DNA of 6,721 nt. Origin: an uncultured Acidimicrobiales bacterium. Its GTDB lineage: Bacteria > Actinomycetota > Acidimicrobiia > Acidimicrobiales > UBA10347. The stretch lies in assembly GCA_937942965.1 (NCBI GenBank), contig CALDGN010000213.1:1-6721 (forward strand). Reading direction: 5' to 3'. Both the position numbers and the translations under genes were made by a program. The notes under the pieces were generated by a model that did not search any database, had not been told where the DNA came from, and saw nothing but the letters and a program-made list of their open reading frames with translations. Numbering within the stretch: position 1 is the first letter of the stretch; the number at the start of each line of letters is the position of its first letter. Below are positions 1-6,230 of the stretch, one piece after another.

Positions 1-678
1 GACCCGCGGCTCGGTGCTCGTACCCGGCGGATCCATCGACGGCATATAGACCTTGGAGTGGGCATGGCTCGGCCACGCTGCCCACGTCAAGCCAGGTTGA
101 TCGAGCGTGATCATGCTGTGGCTCTCGAAGCTGCGATGCACAATCACGTCGCCAGCCGTCTTGGTGGCCCGCTCTGATCTACCGACCTCCCAATCGATTG
201 CGCCGCTAATGACCCCGTACAGCTCGGGCGCTTCGTGGTGGTGATGCGGGTAGACGACGTTCGGCGCCTGGATCGTGAAGCCAACGAGCATGTCATCGAC
301 CGCATAGGGAGAGGCGTAGCCCAGGGATACAGGAACGGCGATCGGGACCCAGGCATAGTGGGCTCGGTACGCCTCGAGTTCAGGCGTGGACTCGAGTGCG
401 TCATACGCCCGCTTCCACGCCAGCTCCGGCGCCGCAGCCTTGAAGCACTCAGCCAGGTCCCGTAGCTCGTCGGGTCCGGTCACTGCGTTTTCGACGGCGA
501 TGTCGAGCCAGCGATCGACGACCGGGCGAGAGACGCCCTCGAGCGGTGTCGGTCCGTCGGCGCCCTTCAGATCGGGCCCAACCGAAGCGAACAGTTCAGC
601 GTGAATTTCCAGGCGACTCAGGGCCGACGAAATGACGTCGGCCAGAGTGCTGCGCAGTGCGTCTACGGCGTCTGACAT
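1..678 (-). CDS. DMSP-lyase-family cupin (DddQ/DddL-like), C-terminus cut by window edge
   Basis: The reading frame is open from the ATG at 678 to the left edge (226 residues visible). A largely helical N-terminal part of about 140 residues precedes a cupin core. The first cupin motif has Y143, H146, H148, E152 and Y154, inside a run of four histidines (145-148). A second motif around residues 181-189 supplies H187. As I recall the family, this Y-x2-HxH-x3-E-x-Y plus distal His pattern matches DddQ-type DMSP lyases, where HxH, Glu and the distal His hold the metal and Tyr is the catalytic base. Such enzymes cleave dimethylsulfoniopropionate to DMS and acrylate, but relatives act on unknown substrates, so activity is inference. 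The length before the motif fits DddQ. No Shine-Dalgarno is seen; a TACCGT box 7 nt upstream suggests a leaderless mRNA. The gene is divergent from the epimerase-like gene at 761. No stop is visible, so the true end is unknown. Confidence 0.75.
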   Translation of the reverse strand, partial: MSDAVDALRSTLADVISSALSRLEIHAELFASVGPDLKGADGPTPLEGVSRPVVDRWLDIAVENAVTGPDELRDLAECFKAAAPELAWKRAYDALESTPELEAYRAHYAWVPIAVPVSLGYASPYAVDDMLVGFTIQAPNVVYPHHHHEAPELYGVISGAIDWEVGRSERATKTAGDVIVHRSFESHSMITLDQPGLTWAAWPSHAHSKVYMPSMDPPGTSTEPRV

Positions 679-685
679 GGCGGGG

Positions 686-691
686 ACGGTA
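686..691 (-). promoter_or_regulatory. Candidate -10 box for leaderless transcription of the cupin gene
   Basis: On the minus strand TACCGT fits the TANNNT form of a -10 element. It ends exactly 7 nt before the ATG at 678, the spacing expected if transcription begins at the start codon. No purine-rich ribosome binding site lies between them, which agrees with a leaderless transcript, common in actinomycetes. No convincing -35 element is visible, so this is only a candidate. Confidence 0.3.
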
Positions 692-749
692 GCGCATCGC
701 ACCATGCAGAAACTGCTAGGAAAGGGACCCAGCGGCCGCCTTCAAACCC

Positions 750-753
750 GGAG
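750..753 (+). promoter_or_regulatory. Ribosome binding site supporting the GTG start at 761
   Basis: GGAG lies 7 nt upstream of GTG at 761. It supports this GTG as the start, and the resulting N-terminus (MHITAIRAYAVDL) matches where enolase-superfamily proteins of this type begin. Confidence 0.6.
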
Positions 754-760
754 ATCCTGA

Positions 761-1857
<1,097 letters not shown>

Positions 1858-1861
<4 letters not shown>

Positions 1862-2013
1862 ACGCCCACCAGCGATTCGGCTGGATCATGTTCACGCTCA
1901 GCGGCGTGTTCTTCCTTGCCATCGGGGTGCGCGACGGCGACCTGCTGACGATCGGTGGAGCGGTCGTTTGGATGATTGGCTGCGCGGCCTTTCTCCTGTC
2001 GAGCGACTCCTGA
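1858..2013 (+). CDS. Small two-helix membrane protein coupled to the epimerase-like gene
   Basis: This is a 51-residue protein that I do not recognise. Its ATG overlaps the stop of the preceding gene as ATGA, so it is probably translated by coupling; no Shine-Dalgarno of its own is evident. The sequence begins MNAHQRFGWI. It has two hydrophobic segments, about residues 8-24 and 29-47, separated by a short charged turn (RDGD, 25-28), and ends in a polar tail (SSDS). This looks like a helical hairpin in the cytoplasmic membrane. The clean ATGA junction, hydrophobic periodicity and uninterrupted frame support a real gene. It could be a membrane tether, a small transporter accessory, or unrelated to the enzyme. 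Short length is the main uncertainty. Confidence 0.65.
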
Positions 2014-2090
2014 CATAACCTCAATCCGACGATCTCTGTCGCCTTCCCCCTGAAGGAGACTCGTCCAACAGGCCCCCACGAAAGGCACCT
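2014..2090 (+). other. Short intergenic gap upstream of the LLM oxidoreductase
   Basis: This 77-nt gap holds a TANNNT-like TAACCT at 2016-2021, a possible weak -10 for the next gene, and a 5-bp stem CCTTC/GAAGG (2042-2046 with 2052-2056). AAAGG at 2081-2085 lies 5 nt before the ATG at 2091 and is the likely ribosome binding site. There is no strong terminator, so read-through from the upstream pair is possible. Confidence 0.3.
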
Positions 2091-3128
2091 ATGAAGCTCT
2101 GTACCGCAATGTCGTTCGACGGCGATCCGGAACGCCTCGCGAGTCGCATCGTCGATCTCGAGGCAGCCGGTATCGACATGGTGTTCGTGCCCGAGATCTA
2201 CGGCTTCGACCAGGTCTCGGTGCTCGGCTACATCGCTGCCAAGACCAGCCGCATCGAGATGATGACCGGCATCGTCAACGTCTACAGCCGCTCCCCCGCA
2301 CTCATCGCCCAATCGGCAGCGACCATCGACGCTCTTTCGGGTGGTCGCTTCACGCTCGGCATCGGTACCTCGGGCGCCCAGGTCATCGAGGGCTGGCACG
2401 GCGTGCCGTTCCGCAAGCCGCTCGGCCGTACCCGCGACGTCGTCGACATCTGCCGCAAGGTCTGGAGCGGCGACCGCGTTACCCACGAAGGCCGCGCCGT
2501 CAGCCTGCCGCTTCCTGCCGACGAGGGCACAGGCCTCGGCAAGCCCCTCAAGTTCATGAACCGGATGCACCGCGAGGACATCCCCATCGTGATCGCATCG
2601 ATCGGCCCGAAGAACGTAGAAATGACCGCCGAGATCGCGGACGGCTGGCAGCCGATCCACTTCGTGCCCGACCGCTTCGACCGTGTGTGGGGCGAGTCCC
2701 TCGCCGCAGGCAAGGCCAAGCGCTCATCCGACCTGGGCGAGCTCAGCATCTTCGCTGACGCGACGCTGGCTATCGGCGAGGGCCCCGACGTCGCCGAAGC
2801 CCGAGAGGCCGCTCGCGGCCACATCGGCTTCTACGTCGGCGGCATGGGCGCCAAGTCGAAGAACTACTACAACGACCTGTTCAAGCGCTATGGCTGGGTC
2901 GAAGAAGCCGAGAAGATCCAGGACCTATTCCTGGGCGGTCAGCGAGCTGAAGCCACGGCTGCAGTCCCAGACGAGTACCTCGACGAGGCCCACCTCTTCG
3001 GCGACGAAGCCCACGTACAGGAACGGCTCGGCGTCTTCAAGAGCGTCGGTGTCACCCACCTCAGCGTCCAAGCTGCAGGCGCGAACGGCCTCGACGACAT
3101 CGAAAAGGTCAAGGCCTGGCTGGACTAG
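2091..3128 (+). CDS. LLM-class flavin/F420-dependent oxidoreductase
   Basis: This 345-residue protein has the length and pattern of single-domain luciferase-like (LLM) TIM-barrel oxidoreductases. Landmarks are a first strand with MKLCTAMSFDG, VFVPEIYGFD at about 31-40, the family motif LSGGRFTLGIGTS at 82-94, GVPFRKPLGRTRD at 104-116, and GPKNVEMTAEIADGWQPI at 172-189. From memory it is close to the actinobacterial F420-type group represented by Mycobacterium Rv3520c. These enzymes transfer hydride between reduced F420 (sometimes FMN) and organic substrates in the cytosol; the substrate cannot be read from the sequence. The ATG at 2091 is preceded by AAAGG at 5 nt. It lies same-strand, 77 nt after the small membrane protein, so it might share an operon with the epimerase-like gene. 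Confidence 0.88.
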   Translation: MKLCTAMSFDGDPERLASRIVDLEAAGIDMVFVPEIYGFDQVSVLGYIAAKTSRIEMMTGIVNVYSRSPALIAQSAATIDALSGGRFTLGIGTSGAQVIEGWHGVPFRKPLGRTRDVVDICRKVWSGDRVTHEGRAVSLPLPADEGTGLGKPLKFMNRMHREDIPIVIASIGPKNVEMTAEIADGWQPIHFVPDRFDRVWGESLAAGKAKRSSDLGELSIFADATLAIGEGPDVAEAREAARGHIGFYVGGMGAKSKNYYNDLFKRYGWVEEAEKIQDLFLGGQRAEATAAVPDEYLDEAHLFGDEAHVQERLGVFKSVGVTHLSVQAAGANGLDDIEKVKAWLD

Positions 3129-3135
3129 CCAGTCA

Positions 3136-3154
3136 GGGCTGTCTCAGACAGCTC
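3136..3154 (+). terminator. Possible terminator hairpin after the LLM gene
   Basis: An 8-bp stem (3136-3143 with 3147-3154, one G-T pair) closes a 3-nt loop only 7 nt after the stop at 3128. No T-tract follows, so it is at best an intrinsic terminator without a U-run, a form often proposed in actinomycetes, or a 3'-end stabiliser. Confidence 0.4.
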
Positions 3155-3175
3155 ATCCTTGAGCCAGTCTTGAGG

Positions 3176-3195
3176 TCTTCTCCAGGCTGAGAAGA
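3176..3195. repeat. Inverted repeat, 7-bp arms
   Basis: TCTTCTC (3176-3182) and GAGAAGA (3189-3195) are perfect complements around a 6-nt loop. The repeat lies in the non-coding stretch between the LLM gene and the response regulator. It may be a second weak hairpin behind the LLM gene or a protein-binding dyad; function is not known. Confidence 0.4.
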
Positions 3196-3226
3196 ACTTG
3201 ACTGTGCATCATCATGAACGTGTCCA

Positions 3227-3238
3227 GCTCACATGAGC
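3227..3238. repeat. Short interrupted palindrome, operator-like
   Basis: GCTCA and TGAGC flank a central CA (3227-3238). Its size and symmetry resemble a dimeric regulator half-site pair, but 5-bp arms can occur by chance. Confidence 0.2.
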
Positions 3239-3246
3239 AGCGACAC

Positions 3247-3312
3247 GGTACGAGATGTTTCGACTCCCGCTGACGGTTGTGGTCGCTGGTCAGCGGGAGT
3301 CGATCTCGTACC
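3247..3312. repeat. Long near-perfect inverted repeat (24 bp) upstream of the response regulator
   Basis: The left arm 3247-3274 pairs with the right arm 3289-3312 in two perfect blocks: 9 bp (3247-3255 with 3304-3312) and 15 bp (3260-3274 with 3289-3303). They are separated by a 4-nt one-sided bulge (3256-3259) and capped by a 14-nt loop (3275-3288). All 24 pairs are Watson-Crick by direct inspection. It begins about 120 nt after the LLM stop and ends 67 nt before the regulator start. It could be a transcription terminator isolating the regulator, a structured leader or small RNA, or a REP/MITE-like repeat. There is no T-run after either arm. Confidence 0.7.
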
Positions 3313-3330
3313 TACCCAATGATGGTTCAC

Positions 3331-3352
3331 GCCTGAGGCACGCGTCTCAGGC
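3331..3352. repeat. Inverted repeat close to the response regulator start
   Basis: GCCTGAG (3331-3337) and CTCAGGC (3346-3352) are perfect complements with an 8-nt spacer. The dyad lies 28 nt before the regulator's ATG and 17 nt before its ribosome binding site. It could be an autoregulatory binding site or a leader hairpin that modulates access to the GGAGG. OmpR/PhoB regulators more often bind direct repeats, so assignment to this regulator is uncertain. Confidence 0.45.
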
Positions 3353-3369
3353 ATACTCAAGACACCTTC

Positions 3370-3374
3370 GGAGG
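3370..3374 (+). promoter_or_regulatory. Strong ribosome binding site fixing the regulator start at 3380
   Basis: GGAGG lies 5 nt before ATG at 3380. The alternative in-frame ATG at 3443, which would remove a 21-residue leader, has no purine-rich site upstream. The longer form is therefore preferred. Confidence 0.65.
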
Positions 3375-3379
3375 TACCG

Positions 3380-4156
3380 ATGCTGGTATCCGACGCAACA
3401 GCGCTCTTGCCCGCTTCCCGAGAATTCGACAACCACAGTCACATGGCCACACCTGCTCCAGCAGCTCCCAAACCCCGAGTGCTCGTCGTCGACGACGCCG
3501 CCGAGATCCGTTTGATGGTCTCCGCTGCGCTCAGCCGAGATGGCTCCTATGCCCTCTCCGAGGCAAGTTCGGGCACCGAGGCGCTCGATGCGGCGCGCAA
3601 CTTCCGCCCCGACGTCGTCGTGCTCGACCTCGGTCTACCCGACATCGATGGCGTCGAGGTCTGCCGCGAACTCCGCACGTTTACCGACGCCTACGTGCTC
3701 ATGCTCACCGGCCGCGACGAAGAGGTCGACCGCCTGGTCGGACTCGCCGTGGGTGCCGATGACTACATGACCAAGCCGTTCTCACCCCGAGAACTCGCCG
3801 CCCGCATCCAGGTCCTTCTACGCCGCCCGCGCACTGGCACGGACACAACCACGACGCAGGCCGCCGAAACACTGACCCGCGGTGACCTCGAGATCGACAT
3901 GCTCGCCCGCGAAGTCCATGTCGAAGGCGAACTCCTCGACCTCACCAAGATCGAATTCGACCTGCTCTCGACGCTTGCATCACGCCCAGAGATGGTCTTC
4001 ACCCGCCAACAGATCATCGACACCGTCTGGGGCGATGACTGGTTCGGCAACGATCACATGATCAGCGTGCACATCGCCAACCTGCGCAAGAAGCTCGATG
4101 CGAATGGCACGAACCACATCAAGACAGTGCGCGGTGTTGGCTACCGCATGACGTGA
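3380..4156 (+). CDS. OmpR/PhoB-family two-component response regulator
   Basis: This is a 258-residue cytosolic DNA-binding regulator. The receiver domain spans about 33-148 with acidic pocket D38/D39, phospho-acceptor D83 (LDLGLPDIDG), switch T110 (LMLTGR) and conserved K132 (DDYMTKPF). A short linker with a TTTT run (157-160 region) leads to a winged-helix output domain (about 166-257) with LTKIEFDLLSTLASRP, the recognition-helix region DHMISVHIANLRKKL and the closing VRGVGYRM. All residues needed for phosphorylation are present. An unusual extra 32 or so residues precede the receiver; GGAGG at 3370 favours this start, but ATG at 3443 would give a more standard N-terminus. Its stop overlaps the start of a 56-residue membrane protein (GTGA). 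No histidine kinase is adjacent, so it is an orphan here. Target genes cannot be deduced. Confidence 0.92.
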   Translation: MLVSDATALLPASREFDNHSHMATPAPAAPKPRVLVVDDAAEIRLMVSAALSRDGSYALSEASSGTEALDAARNFRPDVVVLDLGLPDIDGVEVCRELRTFTDAYVLMLTGRDEEVDRLVGLAVGADDYMTKPFSPRELAARIQVLLRRPRTGTDTTTTQAAETLTRGDLEIDMLAREVHVEGELLDLTKIEFDLLSTLASRPEMVFTRQQIIDTVWGDDWFGNDHMISVHIANLRKKLDANGTNHIKTVRGVGYRMT

Positions 4157-4323
4157 GCCCCGCAGTCGTACCACGCGAAGCAGCGTGGCAGAACCCCTGG
4201 TTCATGGCCGCGTTCTTCTGTGTCGCTCTCGCTGTGGGTCTGTTGTGGCAAAGCGCGCAGATCGATGCGGACGCCCAGCTGATGATCGATCAGCTACGCG
4301 TCGCCGTACCTGCTGGCAGCTGA
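4153..4323 (+). CDS. Small single-helix membrane protein coupled to the response regulator
   Basis: This is a 56-residue protein that I do not recognise. Its GTG start sits inside the GTGA formed with the regulator's stop codon, the classic arrangement for translational coupling. The N-terminus is polar (about 1-14, MSPAVVPREAAWQN), followed by one hydrophobic helix at about 16-32 (WFMAAFFCVALAVGLLW) and a charged C-terminal tail with two acidic residues and a possible short amphipathic helix. A kinase gene would usually sit here; instead the frame stops after one helix. It may be a genuine small membrane partner of the regulator, or the remnant of a sensor kinase reduced to its first membrane segment. 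It ends one base before the converging carnitine dehydrogenase gene. Confidence 0.55.
   Translation: MSPAVVPREAAWQNPWFMAAFFCVALAVGLLWQSAQIDADAQLMIDQLRVAVPAGS
4277..4295 (-). terminator. Hairpin beyond the carnitine operon end, inside the 56-residue gene
   Basis: AGCTGAT (4277-4283) and ATCAGCT (4289-4295) form a perfect 7-bp stem with a 5-nt loop, 29 nt past the minus-strand stop of the carnitine dehydrogenase gene. It could act as that operon's 3' end although it lies inside the opposing small gene. No T-run follows on the minus strand, so this is tentative. Confidence 0.25.
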
Positions 4324-4324
4324 G

Positions 4325-5308
4325 TCAGCCCTGGCGTTCGCGTTGGGCCGCGACGGCTGAGCCTGCGGCCCATTTGTTCTCCTCGAGCACTTTGAGGAAA
4401 CCCACGACGTTGCGGTCACGGATCCGCTCTAGCTCGCGCACGTCGAGGTGACCCGACTGCTCATCGGACTGTTCGACGATCTTGTCGACCAGCTCCGGCG
4501 TAAACGGCGGCGTGTCCATCAGTTTCGTCCACGGCCATTCGAGCGCCGGACCGAACTGTTCGATGAAGTGGCGGAAGCCGCCGGTGCCGCCAGCGACCCG
4601 GTACGTCTCGAACAAGCCCATCTGGGCCCACCGGAGGCCGAAGCCATAGGTCATCACGTCGTCGATCTCTTGCGTCGTTGCAACGCCGTCGTTCACGAGC
4701 CACAGCGCTTCACGCCAGACCGCCTCGAGGAGACGGTCACCAATGAAGGCTTCGATCTCGACCCGGACATGCACCGGATGCATGCCGATCGATTGGTAGA
4801 TCGCCTTGGCCCGCTCGATCGTCTCGCTCGCCGTGGCTTCTCCCCCGACGACCTCGACCACCGGGAGTAGATACACCGGGTTGTACGGGTGGCCAACGAC
4901 GAACCGTTCCGGATGAGCAAGTTCAGCTTGCAGCTCGGTTGGCTTGATACCCGACGTTGACGATGCGAGGAGCGCATCGGACGGCAGGGCTTGCTCGATC
5001 TCGGCGTAGACCGCTCGCTTCAGATCGGGTCGCTCGGGCACGCTCTCTTGCACGAACTCGGCGTCGGCGACAGCATCGGCGATCGATGATGCAATCCGCC
5101 ACTCGCCGCGCTGGTCGGTCCGCAAGCCCAGGTCGTCCCATGCCCTGACCGCGTTCGCCAGCACGTCGCGCATGATCGACTCGGCTTCGGGCGACGGGTC
5201 AGATATGGCGACGTCGACGCCGGAGAGCACGAGCCGCGACGCCCATGCAGCGCCGATGACACCGCAGCCGACCGTCGCCGCTCGCTGCGGACGCACGACG
5301 TCAGCCAT
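4325..5308 (-). CDS. lcdH: L-carnitine 3-dehydrogenase
   Basis: This 327-residue protein oxidises L-carnitine to 3-dehydrocarnitine with NAD in the cytosol. It has the 3-hydroxyacyl-CoA dehydrogenase fold: an N-terminal Rossmann motif G14-x-G16-x2-G19, ESVPER at 88-93, STSG at 117-120, and the catalytic region GHPYNPVYLLPVVEVVGG at 139-156 with H140 and E152 as the expected dyad. The C-terminal part carries FIGDRLLEAVWREALWLV (189-205) and RWAQMGLFETYRVAGG (226-241), which I recall as nearly the same in Pseudomonas L-carnitine dehydrogenase (LcdH/CdhA). It is the short, unfused form, without the thioesterase domain seen in some rhizobial versions. Its ATG overlaps the end of the BKACE gene by 8 nt, implying coupled translation. 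It is the last gene of the minus-strand operon and ends one base from a converging gene. Confidence 0.93.
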   Translation of the reverse strand: MADVVRPQRAATVGCGVIGAAWASRLVLSGVDVAISDPSPEAESIMRDVLANAVRAWDDLGLRTDQRGEWRIASSIADAVADAEFVQESVPERPDLKRAVYAEIEQALPSDALLASSTSGIKPTELQAELAHPERFVVGHPYNPVYLLPVVEVVGGEATASETIERAKAIYQSIGMHPVHVRVEIEAFIGDRLLEAVWREALWLVNDGVATTQEIDDVMTYGFGLRWAQMGLFETYRVAGGTGGFRHFIEQFGPALEWPWTKLMDTPPFTPELVDKIVEQSDEQSGHLDVRELERIRDRNVVGFLKVLEENKWAAGSAVAAQRERQG

Positions 5309-6197
5309 GCTTGGTCAACGAGAGGTTGTCGCGAACCTGCTGGGCGCTCAGGATGTCGTAGTTCTGCGCTTCGAGGATCTGAACCGCACGCTCGACGAGT
5401 GAGCCGTTCGTGGCGAGAACGCCGCGGTCGAGCCAGATGTTGTCTTCGAGCCCGACTCGCACGTTGCCACCAGCGAGGGCAGCAAGCGACACGTACTTGA
5501 GCTGATTGCGGCCGATCGAGAAGGCCGAGAACGTCCAGTCGTCAGGGATGTTGTTGCGCATCGCCATGAACGTGTTGAGGTCATCGGGAGCGCCCCACGG
5601 CACGCCCATGCACAGCTGAACCATCACTGGCTCGGGGATGATGCCGCGGCGTACGAGGTCCTTGGCGTGCGCCAGGTGGCCCGTGTCGAAGGCCTCGATC
5701 TCGATCCGGGTGCCGATCTCGTTCATCTGGGCCGCCATTGCTTCGAGCATGGCGGGCGTGTTCGTCATCACGTACTCGCCTTCGCCGAAGTTCATGCTGC
5801 CGCAGTCGAGCGTGCAGATCTCGGGCTGGATGCGGCGCACGTGCTCAACGCGCTCGGTTGCTCCTGCCATGTCGGTGCCTTCGTCGCTCGGCGGCAGCGG
5901 CTTCTCGACATCGCCAAAGACAAGGTCGCCGCCCATGCCCGCGGTGAGGTTCAGGACGACGTCGACGTCACTCGCACGGACCCGCTCGGCGACCTCTTCG
6001 TACTTCTCGACCGACCGAGAGGGCATGCCGTCGTCCTCGCGCACATGAATGTGCACCACCGCTGCACCTGCGTTTGCGGCCTCGATGCACGAGTCGGCGA
6101 TCTGCTCTGGCGTGCACGGGATCTTGTCTGACTTGTGCGCGGTGTAACCAGAGCCGGTTACGGCACAGGTGATGAACACACCATCGTGGGTCGTCAT
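5301..6197 (-). CDS. 3-dehydrocarnitine cleavage enzyme, BKACE family (DUF849)
   Basis: This 298-residue Zn-dependent beta-keto acid cleavage enzyme most likely converts 3-dehydrocarnitine plus acetyl-CoA to betainyl-CoA (glycine betaine-CoA) and acetoacetate. Family signatures are visible: TCAVTGSG at 10-17, Zn ligands H49 and H51 in HIHVRE, the GMGGD loop at 87-91, and R247-VGL-E251-D252, where E251 is the third Zn ligand and R247/D252 match catalytic residues I recall from Kce. The substrate is assigned from context: the neighbouring gene makes dehydrocarnitine, and Pseudomonas has the same pairing as CdhC next to CdhA. Other BKACEs act on 3-keto-5-aminohexanoate and related acids, so context is decisive. 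An AAAGGA-type site sits about 7 nt upstream of the ATG. It overlaps the carnitine dehydrogenase start by 8 nt and follows the dioxygenase gene by 33 nt. Confidence 0.9.
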   Translation of the reverse strand: MTTHDGVFITCAVTGSGYTAHKSDKIPCTPEQIADSCIEAANAGAAVVHIHVREDDGMPSRSVEKYEEVAERVRASDVDVVLNLTAGMGGDLVFGDVEKPLPPSDEGTDMAGATERVEHVRRIQPEICTLDCGSMNFGEGEYVMTNTPAMLEAMAAQMNEIGTRIEIEAFDTGHLAHAKDLVRRGIIPEPVMVQLCMGVPWGAPDDLNTFMAMRNNIPDDWTFSAFSIGRNQLKYVSLAALAGGNVRVGLEDNIWLDRGVLATNGSLVERAVQILEAQNYDILSAQQVRDNLSLTKHG

Positions 6198-6202
6198 GGG
6201 TT

Positions 6203-6208
6203 GTCCTT
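6203..6208 (-). promoter_or_regulatory. Ribosome binding site of the BKACE gene
   Basis: On the minus strand an AAAGGA-like sequence in the 33-nt gap lies about 6-7 nt before the ATG at 6197. It supports that start; the gap is too short to hold an obvious separate promoter. Confidence 0.5.
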
Positions 6209-6230
6209 TCGGAACGGGAGAAGGGTTGGG

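Larger units (their letters stand above)
3129..3379. other. Non-coding stretch rich in dyad symmetry
   Basis: This 251-nt gap has no convincing gene on either strand. It contains five inverted repeats (3136-3154, 3176-3195, 3227-3238, 3247-3312, 3331-3352) and a short direct repeat CTTGAG (3158-3163 and 3169-3174). The regulator's promoter should lie here; CATACT at 3352-3357 is a weak -10 candidate with no good -35. The density of structure suggests a terminator block, a structured leader or a small RNA. Confidence 0.5.

Noticed and set aside
2042..2056. 5-bp stem CCTTC/GAAGG before the LLM gene as a riboswitch or terminator
   Set aside because: The stem is too short, with no T-run and no known aptamer features.
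3247..3312. Terminal inverted repeats of an insertion sequence
   Set aside because: The arms are only 14 nt apart with no transposase and no target-site duplication noticed; a hairpin is the simpler reading.
3229..3432. 67-codon minus-strand frame over the dyad-rich spacer
   Set aside because: It overlaps the regulator's start and binding site, has no recognisable sequence, and crosses the inverted repeats; more likely chance.
4185..4451. 88-codon plus-strand frame starting inside the 56-residue gene
   Set aside because: It runs into the carnitine dehydrogenase gene on the other strand, is Arg/Ser-rich, and has no coupling or binding site, unlike the GTGA-started frame at 4153.
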